From: Lasioglossum baleicum
Lineage: Eukaryota > Arthropoda > Insecta > Hymenoptera > Halictidae
DNA: 64,000 nt
Assembly: GCF_051020765.1 (NCBI RefSeq)
Contig: NC_134944.1
Coordinates: forward strand, 2,914,001-2,978,000
Direction: 5' to 3'
Positions 25,040 through 37,801 of this stretch are shown here, in pieces. A program made the position numbers and the translations under genes. How positions within the stretch are numbered: position 1 is the first letter of the stretch; each line of letters begins with the position of its first letter. The notes below the pieces were generated by a model, which was given only the letters and a program-made list of their open reading frames with translations, made no database searches and had not been told where the DNA came from.

Positions 25040-26546
25040 TACCCTGATAACCAGGCCTGCCGAGGGATAATCCTACCTAGAGCTAAGAATTGGCCCGTTC
25101 CGAGCTGCGCTATTGTTCGAGTTGCTCAAGGTGGGATTAACTCGATTTTTGCCTGGGATTCTCCGCGCGTATTAGTAGCTATTTTTGCCGTCTAATAGCG
25201 GAGGGCAATAGCAGAAGGCAAATTGAAGGCAAATTGAAGGCAAATTGAAGGCAGCCAGCCGGCCGAAGCTGAATTTGTTTAAGAGGGCAGTACCGTCGAG
25301 TCGTACTGATGTGATGATGTGATTGGCGAATATATAACAGATCTGGGCGACGCTGGCTCGAAAAACACATGTTGCTGCAATTTAAGTTGCAGCCATTTGC
25401 AGCCTGCAACTCCTTTGTCGGAGTGGATGACGTGGGGACTGGAACTGTCTTACTGAGTGTAATTGAGTGTTACTGAGCAAGAGAAGGTGAGAAGCAAAGA
25501 GGATTAGTCAGGATTAGTTGGGATTAGTCCTCTTCAGTCCTCTTTGGTGAGAAGCAGCAACAGCAACATGTATTTTTCGAGCCAGCGTCGCCCAGGTCTG
25601 TGCAGGTCTGTATAATAAGACAATCCTCTTTTCAACCATTTTCAACCAAGAAGAAATGCGGTGAGAGCAGCACTGTACTCGAGCGATTCACGGGAGGAGT
25701 TACGAAGAAAAGCTGATCATCCAGAACCTGTTTATCAGATTTGTCCTGCAAATCATCTTCTGTGTTCGCGCAAGTCAAGGTTTGTAAAAATTTGACTAAT
25801 AGTTGACTAATAAAGAAAAATAATCAAACTAAATGAAAAAATATAATATTTATTATTTCCTACTTCATTCATTTATTATCCCTTCTGATATTGAGTAGTC
25901 TGAATTTAAAATTATTAATATTTAAACATTAAAATAAGTGTATAGTAGTCATACAAAAAATATAAATTTTCTTTTCCGTCGAACGACACTTTTTTTCCAT
26001 AAACACATTTCAATAAATTTCGAAATGTAATGAATTGAAATTGAACTGTAGAGAAAATGGTATGGCAATGCAATTTTTATAGTTTCCATCTCTTGCAATC
26101 TATGCAGACAATTTTTATTTCGCATAAAGATCCGCAGTCTAAGAAAAATAACATAAATATGAGAATAAGTAAAATTTGCATGTGCATCTGTGCGTAGTGG
26201 GGAGCTGCCGCGCCTGCGCACGACCGTATGCGTTATTCCGAACGACACGCTGATCGTATCGATTGGTGTCGATCGATCTTCTTCCTCGTGCGCTCGATTA
26301 CTTCGCTGCTGACATCTGCCACATCAGTGCGAACTACCCTCACCGACGATGCGGCCCTGTAAAACGATATTAGCCAATCAGATCAGTAGACGCGACGGTA
26401 CTGCCCTCTTAAACAAATTCAGCTTCGGCCGGCTGGCTGCCTTCAATTTGCCTTCTGCTATTGCCCTCCGCTATTAGACGGCAAAAATAGCTACTAATAC
26501 GCGCGGAGAATCCCAGGCAAAAATCGAGAATTTGGTTATCAGGGTA
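25040..26546 (+). mobile_element. 1.5-kb foldback transposon, left copy
   Basis: Starts TACCCTGATAACC and ends GGTTATCAGGGTA. The outer roughly 250 bases form terminal inverted repeats: the block GCGCGTATTAGTAGCTATTT near 25165 recurs inverted near 26490. There is no credible transposase, so it is a nonautonomous DNA transposon with an apparent TA target site. Near 25209-25250 a 12-base unit (AAATTGAAGGCA) is tandemly expanded. A half-site of the MITE family (AAAGATCCGCAGTCTA) lies inside near 26130. The whole 1507-bp unit reappears in opposite orientation at 29155-30661. Confidence 0.85.
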
Positions 26547-26941
26547 TTCCAGGGTATCGCCACTCAATGTATTTTTCTGTTAGCACGGAAATCGAACGCC
26601 ATCTGAATTTCGTGTTATATAACTAACGGGTAAACGCGGGAATTTTAAATCCATACTACCCATTCCTTGCTAATTTATAATTTTTATTTGAAAATAAAAC
26701 AAATTAAAACATTTTAATACATTTTAAATTCAGTATATTCAATATTGTAACACTTACAAAAAGTATATGTACAATTTTCTACTTATTAATAAATTCAAAC
26801 CATATTATCAAGCGCGATAACACTGTTTCATTACAAATATTGCAAATTAAACATTATTTACAAACTTTTTCACAATGAGAATACATCAAATGCATATCAC
26901 AGCAATTAACAATGAACTGGCTCAATAAAAAGCAAAATAAT

Positions 26942-28413
26942 GTATAACACACATCCACACATATCGTATATCTCGTAACACACATCGAGATCGTACAACA
27001 CACATCGCAACTCGCAGAACATACATCGAGATCGTATAACACAGATATAAGATGTGTGTTACGAGATGTACGATGTGTGTTACGATATATACGATGTGTG
27101 TTACGAGATATAAGATGTGTGTGGATGCGTAACACACATCGTATATATCGTAACACACATCGAGATCGTGTAACACACATCACCCACATCGTATATCTCG
27201 TAACACACATCGTGCATCTCGTAACACACATCTTATATCTCGTAACACACATCGTACATCTCGTAACACACATCGCAACTCGCAGAACATACATCGAGAT
27301 CGTATAACACGAGATATAAGATGTGTGTTACGAGATGTACGATGTGTGTGATGTGTGTTACGAGATATAAGATGTGTGTGGATGCGTAACACACATCGTA
27401 CATCTCGTAACACACATCTTATATCTCGTAACACACATCTTATATCTCGTAACACACATCGTACATCTCGTTACACACATCGAGATCGTACAACACACAT
27501 CGCAACTCGCAGAACATACATCGAGATCGTATAACACGAGATATAAGATGTGTGTTACGAGATGTACGATGTGTGTTACGATATATACGATGTGTGTTAC
27601 GATATATACGATGTGTGTTACGAGATATAAGATGTGTGTGGATGCGTAACACACATCGTATATATCGTAACACACATCGAGATCGTATAACACACATCAC
27701 ACACATCGTATATCTCGTAACACACATCGTACATCTCGTAACACACATCGAGACGTACAACACACATCGCAACTCGCACAACATACATCGAGATCGTATA
27801 ACACGAGATATAAGATGTGTGTTACGAGATGTATGATGTGTGTTACGACATATACGATGTCTGTGATGTGTGTTACGAGATATAAGATGTGTGTAGATGC
27901 GTAACACACATCGTATATATCGTAACACACATCGAGATCGTATAACACACATCACACACATCGTATATCTCGTAACACACATCGTACATCTCGTAACACA
28001 CATCGAGACGTACAACACACATCGCAACTCGCACAACATACATCGAGATCGTATAACACGAGATATAAGATGTGTGTTACGAGATGTACGATGTGTGTTA
28101 CGAGATGTACGATGTGTATTACGACATATACGATGTCTGTGATGTGTGTTACGAGATATAAGATGTGTGTAGATGCGTAACACACATCGTATATATCGTA
28201 ACACACATCGAGATCGTATAACACACATCACACACATCGTATATCTCGTAACACACATCGTACATCTCGTAACACACATCGTACATCTCGTAACACACAT
28301 CTTATATCTCGTAACACACATCAACATTGTATAACATACATCGCATATCGCAGAACATACATCGAGATCATACAACACACATCGCATATCGCATAACATA
28401 TCGCATATCGCAG
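26942..28413. repeat. Strand-switching minisatellite
   Basis: About 1.5 kb built from a roughly 19-20 bp unit, CGTAACACACATCGTATATC and variants. Runs of the unit alternate with runs of its reverse complement (GATATAAGATGTGTGTTACG), so the array forms multiple nested hairpins. A higher-order block of about 255 bp recurs with few changes in 27650-28230. Long open frames on both strands here (rich in Cys-Val-Thr-Arg or Thr-His-Ile) are products of the repeat and not genes. Confidence 0.9.
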
Positions 28414-28429
28414 AAAGCGAGGGTCATCT

Positions 28430-28894
28430 GTCCTTCCTTTGCGCAATCAACGATCGGCTGAGTGGCTAGACTACGACGAAGGACGACGACTGACCACCAA
28501 AAGAAGGTCATGGTGATAGTTTGGTGGTCTGTGGCCGGTTTGATTCACCACAGCTTCCTGAATCCTGGTGAAACCATTACAGCTGAAAAGTACCACCACC
28601 AAATCGACGAAATGCACAAGAAACTTCAAGGTTTGTGTCCAGCACTGGTCAGCAGAAATGGTCCTATCCTTCTCCACGACAACGCCCGGCCGACCCTTCA
28701 AAAGTTGAACGAATTAGGCTACGAAACTATCTCATCCACCATACTCACCAGATCTCTCGCCCACCGATTACCACTTTTTTAAGCATCTCGACAACTTCTT
28801 GCGTGAGAAATGCTTCAAATCCCAGAGAGATGCTGAAACGGCATTCAACGAGTTTGTCACCTCCAGGCTCCAGAATTTTATTCGACCGGAATAA
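28430..28894 (+). pseudogene. Mariner transposase fragment, frameshifted
   Basis: The catalytic and C-terminal part of a mariner transposase. The first frame (from about 28430) shows KKVMVIVWWSVAGLIHHSFL, LNPGETITAEKYHHQIDEMH and the motif LLHDNARPT that carries the second catalytic aspartate. Around 28700-28740 the frame breaks and the sequence decays. A second frame then shows SPTDYHFFKHLDNFLREKCF (third catalytic aspartate) and ends with TAA at 28892-28894. The N-terminal DNA-binding half is missing because the minisatellite abuts the 5' side. It cannot encode an active enzyme. Confidence 0.88.
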
Positions 28895-29154
28895 TAAGAT
28901 TCTCCAACCTAATACATTGAAACCGTATATTTTTGTTTACAACTGTTTACAACGTGCACCAAAATACTGGCATCAATTCCATCTGGCGGACTGTTTGAGA
29001 ATTACTCCTGCAAGTAGTGACATCTTTATTTCGTGTTATAGTACTAAATTCGTGCTAACAGTTCTCCTATTAGAGTGGCGATACCCTGGGGTATTCTAAT
29101 AACAGCGATTTTCGATACTGCGAGAACTAAATATCGATAATTATCGATAGATAC

Positions 29155-30661
29155 TACCCTGATAACCAAATTCTCGATTTTTGCCTGGGATTCTCCGCGC
29201 GTATTAGTAGCTATTTTTGCCGTCTAATAGCGGAGGGCAATAGCAGAAGGCAAATTGAAGGCAGCCAGCCGGCCGAAGCTGAATTTGTTTAAGAGGGCAG
29301 TACCGTCGCGTCTACTGATCTGATTGGCTAATATCGTTTTACAGGGCCGCATCGTCGGTGAGGGTAGTTCGCACTGATGTGGCAGATGTCAGCAGCGAAG
29401 TAATCGAGCGTACGAGGAAGAAGATCGATCGACACCAATCGATACGATCAGCGTGTCGTTCGGAATAACGCATACGGTCGTGCGCAGGCGCGGCAGCTCC
29501 CCACTACGCACAGATGCACATTTTGTGCACATGCAAATTTTACTTATTCTCATATTTATGTTATTTTTCTTAGACTGCGGATCTTTATGCGAAATAAAAA
29601 TTGTCTGCATAGATTGCAAGAGATGGAAACTATAAAAATTGCATTGCCATACCATTTTCTCTACAGTTCAATTTCAATTCATTACATTTCGAAATTTATT
29701 GAAATGTGTTTATGGAAAAAAAGTGTCGTTCGACGGAAAAGAAAATTTATATTTTTTGTATGACTACTATACACTTATTTTAATGTTTAAATATTAATAA
29801 TTTTAAATTCAGACTACTCAATATCAGAAGGGATAATAAATGAATGAAGTAGGAAATAATAAATATTATATTTTTTCATTTAGTTTGATTATTTTTCTTT
29901 ATTAGTCAACTATTAGTCAAATTTTTACAAACCTTGACTTGCGCGAACACAGAAGATGATTTGCAGGACAAATCTGATAAACAGGTTCTGGAAGATCAGC
30001 TTTTCTTCGTAACTCCTCCCGTGAATCGCTCGAGTACAGTGCTGCTCTCACCGCATTTCTTCTTGGTTGAAAATGGTTGAAAAGAGGATTGTCTTATTAT
30101 ACAGACCTGCACAGACCTGGGCGACGCTGGCTCGAAAAATACATGTTGCTGTTGCTGCTTCTCACCAAAGAGGACTGAAGAGGACTAATTCTGACTAATC
30201 CTCTTTGCTTCTCACCTTCTCTTGCTCAGTAACACTCAATTACACTCAGTAAGACAGTTCCAGTCCCCACGTCATCCACTCCGACAAAGGATGAGTTGCA
30301 GGCTACAAATGGCTGCAACTTGGAGCAACATGTGTTTTTCGAGCCAGCGTCACCCAGATCTGTTATTATATTCGCCAATCACATCATCACATCAGTACGA
30401 CTCGACGGTACTGCCCTCTTAAACAAATTCAGCTTCGGCCGGCCGGCTGCCTTCAATTTGCCTTCAATTTGCCTTCAATTTGCCTTCTGCTATTGCCCTC
30501 CGCTATTAGACGGCAAAAATAGCTACTAATACGCGCGGAGAATCCCAGGCAAAAATCGAGTTAATCCCACCTTGAGCAACTCGAACAATAGCGCAGCTCG
30601 GAACGGGCCAATTCTTAGCTCTAGGTAGGATTATCCCTCGGCAGGCCTGGTTATCAGGGTA
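29155..30661 (-). mobile_element. 1.5-kb foldback transposon, right copy (inverted)
   Basis: A reverse-complement copy of 25040-26546 of the same 1507-bp length and with very few differences by eye, including the internal tandem AAATTGAAGGCA units and both terminal repeats. TA lies at both ends. It ends about 230 bp before the RpII140 start codon, so it borders that gene's promoter region. Confidence 0.85.
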
Positions 30662-30888
30662 TATATCGAGATTACTTCTTGAACTTGAAAGTTGAAATCA
30701 TGTTGAAATCAAGGTCCATAGTCCATGGTTGAAATACGCCGCCGCCATTTCAATTACGTTTGTTCACGTTTGTTTTCGTTTATATCTATCACGGACCTAA
30801 ATAGTATATGCATACCAATACGAAAACTTTCTTAAAGTATAGGATTAAAACATTATTTATACGTTTGTAAAGCTTTTATAAACAAACG

Positions 30889-33800
30889 ATGTATTCTCTA
30901 GAGGATGGTAAGTGTTTTAATACAATTTAATAGATATCAATACGGAAATTCAAAAGTACTGACATTACAACCTAACCTTAATACATCTTGCTGTTTATTT
31001 ACATATTATATTTTTAATATACACGTACCACATATTATATTCCATTGATAGACAGCGGATTTTATGCATTTATGGCAAAAATGAATAGGTGTCACTTGAA
31101 AGAGTAAATTCATTGGAAGAATCAACCAATGTAATTTTCAAACTATTAAACATGTATTAAGAAAGAAAGTAAATTTCTATTACACTCCAGTTCATTGCGA
31201 TTCAACTAGAAAATTTTTATTTTGCATAAAGATCCGCTGTCTATTCATTGAAGTTGTAAAATTTGAATATGTCCATATTTATATCTCTATATAGATCAAT
31301 ACGATGATGAAGATGCAGAAGAAATTTCATCAAAACTATGGCAGGAAGCATGTTGGATTGTCATTAACGCCTATTTTGATGAAAAAGGTCTTGTACGACA
31401 ACAACTTGACAGTTTCGACGAATTCATTGAAATGTCCGTTCAAAGAATTGTAGAAGATTCACCGCAAATTGATCTACAAGCAGAAGCACAACATACCTCT
31501 GGTGAAATAGAGAATCCTGTGAGACATTTATTAAAGTTTGAACAGATTTATTTATCAAAACCTACACATTGGGAGAAGGATGGTGCCCCATCTCCTATGA
31601 TGCCTAACGAGGCTAGGCTTAGAAATTTAACTTATTCTGCGCCATTATATGTAGATATAACGAAAACAATTGTAAAAGATGGCGAAGACCCTATCGAAAC
31701 ACAACATCAAAAAACATTCATAGGAAAAATTCCAATAATGTTACGGTCAAAATATTGTTTGCTTGCTGGCTTATCTGATCGAGATTTAACAGAATTGAAT
31801 GAATGTCCGTTAGATCCTGGTGGTTACTTTATTATTAATGGATCAGAAAAAGTATTAATTGCTCAAGAGAAAATGGCAACAAATACAGTTTACGTGTTTA
31901 GTATGAAAGATGGTAAATACGCATACAAATCTGAAATTCGATCTTGTTTAGAACACAGTTCTCGCCCTACGTCTACATTATGGATTAATATGATGGCAAA
32001 GAGTGGTGCCAGCATTAAAAAATCTGCTATAGGACAACGTATTATTGCAATTATTCCATACATCAAACAAGAAATACCTATTATGATTGTTTTTCGAGCA
32101 CTTGGATTTGTGGCGGATCGTGATATTTTAGAACACATTATATATGACTTTGACGATCCTGAAATGATGGAAATGGTGAAACCGTCTTTAGACGAGGCTT
32201 TTGTGATACAAGAACAAAATGTTGCGTTGAATTTTATTGGTACTAGAGGAGCCAGACCTGGAGTAACAAAAGAGAAACGTATCAAATATGCCAGAGAAAT
32301 TTTACAAAAAGAAATGCTACCGCATGTTGGTATAAGTGATTTCTGTGAAACTAAGAAGGCCTACTTTCTTGGTTATATGGTACATAGATTATTATCAGCA
32401 TCTCTCGGTAGAAGAGAATTGGACGATCGAGATCACTATGGAAACAAACGATTAGATCTTGCTGGTCCGTTACTAGCATTTCTTTTCAGAGGTCTATTTA
32501 AGAACCTAATGAAAGAAGTCCGACTGTATGCACAGAAATTTATAGACAGAGGGAAGGACTTCAATCTTGAGCTTGCTATTAAAACGAAAATTATAACTGA
32601 CGGTTTACGATATTCGCTTGCTACGGGTAATTGGGGTGATCAGAAGAAAGCTCACCAAGCTAGAGCTGGCGTTTCTCAAGTATTGAACAGACTGACATTT
32701 GCATCGACGCTTTCACATTTAAGAAGAGTGAATTCTCCCATAGGCAGGGATGGCAAACTAGCAAAACCACGTCAGTTACATAACACGTTATGGGGTATGT
32801 TATGTCCTGCAGAAACTCCTGAAGGTGCTGCTGTAGGTTTAGTTAAAAATTTAGCATTAATGGCTTATATTAGTGTCGGATCTCAACCTTCGCCGATTCT
32901 TGAGTTTTTGGAGGAATGGTCTATGGAAAATCTTGAAGAAATTGCACCGAGCGCAATAGCCGATGCAACAAAAATATTTGTGAATGGTTGCTGGGTTGGT
33001 ATTCACAGAGATCCTGATCAATTAATGGCTACTTTACGTAAATTAAGACGCCAAATGGACATTATCGTATCAGAAGTGTCTATGATAAGAGATATCAGAG
33101 ATCGTGAAATCAGGATATATACAGATGCAGGAAGAATTAGTAGGCCGTTATTAATTGTCGAAGGACAGAATCTGTTACTAAAGAAAAGGCATATTGACAT
33201 GTTAAAGGAGAGAGACTACAACAACGATGGTTGGCAAGAATTAGTAGGCAGCGGAGTAGTAGAGTATATTGATACTTTAGAGGAAGAGACTGTTATGATT
33301 GCCATGTCACCCGAAGATCTAAGACAGGAGAAGGAATACGCTTATTGTACAACATATACACATTGTGAGATTCATCCTGCTATGATTTTAGGAGTATGTG
33401 CCTCAATTATTCCATTTCCCGATCATAATCAAAGTCCAAGAAATACTTACCAAAGTGCTATGGGTAAGCAAGCTATGGGAGTGTACATTACAAATTTCCA
33501 TGTACGAATGGACACTTTAGCTCACGTACTGTATTATCCTCACAAGCCTTTAGTTACAACGAGATCTATGGAATATCTTAGATTTCGTGAGTTACCGGCT
33601 GGAATCAACAGTATAGTTGCTATATTATGTTACACTGGTTATAATCAAGAAGATAGTGTTATCTTGAACGCTAGTGCTGTCGAAAGAGGTTTCTTCCGGT
33701 CCGTCTTTTATAGATCGTACAAAGATTCTGAGTCTAAGAGGATAGGCGACCAAGAAGAACAATTTGAAAAACCAACACGACAGACGTGTCAGGGAATGCG

Positions 33801-35189
33801 CAATGCTATATACGATAAATTGGATGATGATGGGATTATCGCTCCTGGAATTCGTGTATCAGGAGACGACGTAGTTATAGGAAAAACTATTACTTTACCA
33901 GAAGCAGACGATGAAGTATGTTGTAGTGCAATATAATGTATTAGTAGTATTTATTTCAATCTCGCGGCCAAGAAGTTAAACTTGGTTTACAATGTTTGCC
34001 TTCTATCACCCGTCCCTTCATCCAACCATCCATCTATTCATACCCTATACCTTATTATCTATAATAGATGCTAATCTATCCTAATATCTATTGAATAATC
34101 AATTATATTGCATTTTCATATTTTTTAATTATTTTTTCAGTTGGACAGTACAACAAAACGGTTTACGAAAAGAGATGCATCTACCTTCTTACGTAATAGC
34201 GAAACTGGTATAGTGGATCAAGTAATGTTAACTCTAAACAGCGAAGGTTATAAATTTTGTAAGATAAGAGTACGTAGTGTCCGTATACCACAAATCGGTG
34301 ACAAATTTGCTTCACGTCACGGACAAAAAGGTACTTGCGGTATTCAATATAGGCAAGAAGATATGCCATTTTCATGTGAAGGGCTTACGCCAGACATCAT
34401 AATTAATCCTCATGCTATCCCATCACGTATGACTATTGGCCATTTAATTGAATGTATCCAGGGAAAAGTGTCAGCTAATAAAGGTACATTCTGACTCTGA
34501 CATAACATTATATAGCAATAGTTCACTAATTCACATTTAAATCATTATTAAATGTACTTTTTCATAGGTGAAATTGGCGATGCTACACCATTTAATGATG
34601 CTGTAAATGTACAAAAAATATCAACACTCCTACAAGAATATGGATATCAACTAAGAGGAAATGAAGTTATGTATAATGGTCATACTGGTCGTAAAATTAA
34701 CGCTCAAGTGTTTTTAGGACCAACTTACTATCAGCGTCTAAAACACATGGTAGACGATAAAATTCATAGTAGAGCACGTGGACCTGTTCAAATTTTAGTT
34801 CGGCAACCTATGGAGGGAAGAGCAAGGTAAAGTGCAATATTTCTATTATCTTCCTTTATATTTTTCATGTGAATATTTCCTATGAATATTAATTTATTTA
34901 TAGAGATGGGGGTTTACGTTTTGGTGAAATGGAGCGTGATTGTCAGATTTCTCATGGAGCTGCACAATTTCTTAGGGAACGCTTATTCGAAGTTTCAGAT
35001 CCATATCGAATACATATATGCAATTTCTGTGGTCTGATTGCAATAGCAAATTTAAGAAATAATACTTTCGAATGTAAAGGATGTAAGAACAAAACACAGA
35101 TTTCTCAGGTTAGATTGCCATATGCAGCAAAACTACTTTTCCAAGAACTTATGGCAATGAACATTGCGCCTCGATTAATGGTAGCATAA
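30889..35189 (+). CDS. RpII140: RNA polymerase II second largest subunit (Rpb2)
   Basis: Rpb2 forms half of the Pol II active-site cleft. Five exons: 30889-30907, 31295-33915, 34141-34483, 34568-34826 and 34904-35189, giving 1175 residues (Drosophila has 1176). The first exon is only 19 bases (MYSLED plus one base) and ends in a GTAAGTG donor. Family signatures are visible throughout: LNECPLDPGGYFIINGSEKV in the lobe, RRELDDRDHYGNKRLDLAG, LCPAETPEGAAVGLVKNLAL in the fork, GYNQEDSVILNASAVERGFF with catalytic-site acidic residues, GDKFASRHGQKGTCG in the hybrid-binding domain, and a C-terminal zinc site at Cys1120, Cys1123, Cys1138 and Cys1141. Intron 1 contains a MITE copy. The open frame that runs past 33915 to a stop at 33936 is intron read-through, since GATGAA|GTATGT is a clear donor. 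Nothing appears broken. Confidence 0.98.
31049..31243. mobile_element. MITE, GACTGCGGATCTTTATGC family (copy 3), in RpII140 intron 1
   Basis: TA-bounded, 195 bp. The left end is GACAGCGGATTTTATGCAT and the right end TGCATAAAGATCCGCTGTC. It ends 51 bases before the exon 2 acceptor. Confidence 0.85.
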
Positions 35190-37396
35190 ATATTGATATA
35201 CTTTTACGTTGCTATCCTTATAATATTATGTTGCAAAAAGAATGAGAGTTAAGGTAGATACAGTATGCAGTCTTCGTGAACTTTTGATTTGAAAATTATA
35301 CAGCCAACTACACTATTAAAAACATTGCTCGAGTGTTTATTGCAGATTCATTCGTGATTGTTAGTTTCAATCAGTATAACAGAATTGAAATGTGTTTAGA
35401 ACATTGACTTTTTAATCTGCTAGTCGAGCTTCCTCGCTTCTCTTATAATACAATTGAAGTGATCACATTTTACAGACAAAAAGTTATAAAGTCAAAATAT
35501 ATTACTTTTATAGACCGAGGTTTCGAAAATATTGAATGTAATCATTTTGTATGTGTACCTTAGTCGTGTCAGAAATTGTACCATATGTTGTACCCTAAAT
35601 ATGTAATACTTTTAAATATACTCAAATTAGTTATGTTTTGATAAAACGTATTATAAAGTTTAATAATATTCTTTCACGCATTTAGTGGACTATTTAAACT
35701 GAAAATATTGGTCACGTCCCAATTTTTTTTTCCTCCAACTCCAATTTTTCAATGCGTTGTGGGGAAAGTAAATATGCAGCATAAACGTATATTTCAAATT
35801 GTGTTACATAACTACTTTTTCAAATAAGAGACCTAACTGTTATCATATTTTAATAGTTTTTATATCAAAGAACAGGCTGAGTACATACCAAGCGTTTGAA
35901 GGACCCCAACCGTGCCAAGCACTGGTCTATATGTATAGCTCCAGACAACCACAAATTTTGCAAAAACTTTAACAGCTTATATCTCAATAACTGTTTGTTT
36001 GCGACGTATGGGCTCCTTCCAAACTCTTTCTTTACTCGATGAGCAGAAGGTATTAATGCAAAAAATATTTTAACAATTCAATAATTCTTTATTATAAACG
36101 TTTTTCGACAAGTTTCTTTCACAAATGTCAACCGATCTAGAGGTGTAGATTCATCCCTAGGACGGATGACCATTACTTATCTTACGCTCTGTAGTACAAT
36201 AGAAATCTGAAAATATGGATTTAAGATTATCAGTAATTATAAAAATTTCCGAGAAATTTCAGTTTTTTGTACTAGGTATCGAAAATGGTTCCTGTGGATT
36301 TTCTTACAACGATAAACTAAACATGAATACACTTAGTTGGTATACACTTTTTGTATCTTTCATTTGTACCTATATTTATGTTTTGTCGTCCATACAATAT
36401 ATAAGGTTGTAAATAGATTCATTTTATGCACTTACGAAAAATAATTGTGCAATTTATAAAATTGCAAAAATTGCAAAGACTTTAAGAGTATTAATATATC
36501 TTTTCCTATATTAAAAATATTTGTGTGAAAGATATAAATTTCCATTTCTATAAGATTAGTCCATAGACTATGTGTCTTACAAATGACGCACAAATATTTT
36601 ATTTTGCACAAAGATCCGGGGTGTACTTACCAATATCGAGTAACTAGTTAAAAGTCTATGCAGTACAGATAAAGTTGAAAGAGTGACATGCAAAAGATAT
36701 TTAGTATCGTTCGCACTCTAGCACTTGCTCCTCGTAAATAAGATATATATGTATATATGTATATGTATGTATATATGGATCCATCCATCTAAACTTTAAA
36801 CTATAGTTATAAGTGTACGTGTTCTCGCTGAATATTCAAAACTGATTTTCTCGAGAACGGAGCCTCAAATGAAAAAATTTTTTCTTTATATTCGATTTGT
36901 TTTTTCATGAAGAATCATCCCCTCCTCGGTTGTATTACCGATGCTGGGACACGCTGTACATATACATAAATACAAAAATAGAGCATAAAAACAACCTACG
37001 TCAGCTCTTTTTCAAAATTTAACAAGCATTTAAACTATTCGAAAGTACATAAAAATAGAATTGCCTATATGGATATGTAGAGGAGAGTCCACTCTATCTT
37101 TCGACTCGAAATTAAATTTTTTCGCATTTGTAGATCTCTCGTAACATCTCGTTTTTTAAAAATCAAAATCATATATTTTTAAAAAACCAATATCTTTGAT
37201 TTTGTTTTACAACGATAAACTATATAAGAATTAAAAAAAAGAAAGTTGGACTGTATAATTTAAATACAGTTCCGAACCACCGACATTGTCTTCGTTAACC
37301 CTTGCGGTGACGTATTCTTGGTGGTTTTGCAGGCCTATGATTTCGTTTAGGAAAAGTGTTACATTTTTACGCTTCAATAACTTCCTTGTCAGTTCT
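35190..37396. other. RpII140 3' UTR and convergent intergenic region
   Basis: No coding sequence recognised. The RpII140 transcript end lies somewhere after 35190 and the opposing Mutator-like gene ends from the right, so the two genes converge here. Included are a TATG-rich microsatellite near 36745-36775 and a diverged MITE copy at 36414-36625. Confidence 0.5.
36414..36625. mobile_element. Diverged MITE, GACTGCGGATCTTTATGC family (copy 6)
   Basis: The ends are degenerate: TAGATTCATTTTATGCACTT at the left and TTGCACAAAGATCCGGGGTG then TA at the right. Length and end spacing fit the other copies. Confidence 0.5.
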
Positions 37397-37801
37397 TCAT
37401 AAGTAACACTCATCCATTGCTGTTCCCATTTGATAGCTAATATTTTGAGAAAGTATGGGTGGAATATCAACTGTACTATTCTCCTCTGCGTCGCCGACTC
37501 ACTCTGCAAACATGTCGGTCTGTGAGCAACTTTCACTTTCATACATTTCATTATCATCTTCTGCTATTTGCAATTGATAGGAAATATTTTGAGAATTTAT
37601 GGGTAAAACAGCAACTGCACTATCCTCCTCTGCGTCGGCGACACACTCTGTAAAACTTTCGTTCTGTGAGTAAAGTTGACTTTCAAACATATCACTTTCT
37701 TCTTCTGCTGTTTCTATTTGATAGCCAATATTTTGAGAATCCATGGATAGATAAGCAACTCCACTATCCTCCTCTGTGTCGTCGACACATTCCGTCAAAG
37801 C
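37397..37801 (-). repeat. 48-codon C-terminal tandem repeats, the last after the stop
   Basis: Within the Mutator-like gene, two copies of a 144-bp unit encode TECVDDTEEDSGVA...SQNIGYQIETAEEES and TECVADAEEDSAVA...SQNISYQLQIAEDDN. A third copy continues without frame change past the stop at 37501-37499, encoding VGDAEENSTVDIPPILSQNI and ending at another stop at 37399-37397. Confidence 0.85.

Larger units (their letters stand above)
26549..29089. mobile_element. 2.5-kb element between the two foldback copies
   Basis: Ends are CCAGGGTATCGCCACTC at 26549 and its exact inverse at 29073-29089, with further imperfect matching inward (TGTTAGCACG). The flanks are GGTATT on both sides (26543-26548 and 29090-29095), which reads as a target-site duplication. 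The interior contains a minisatellite and a broken mariner transposase, but no enzyme matching these ends was recognised. Confidence 0.6.

Noticed and set aside
26854..28399. Long open frames on both strands (up to 319 codons) of Cys-Val-Thr-Arg or Thr-His-Ile repeats
   Set aside because: They are translations of the strand-switching minisatellite. The unit has no stop in several frames, so open frames arise automatically.
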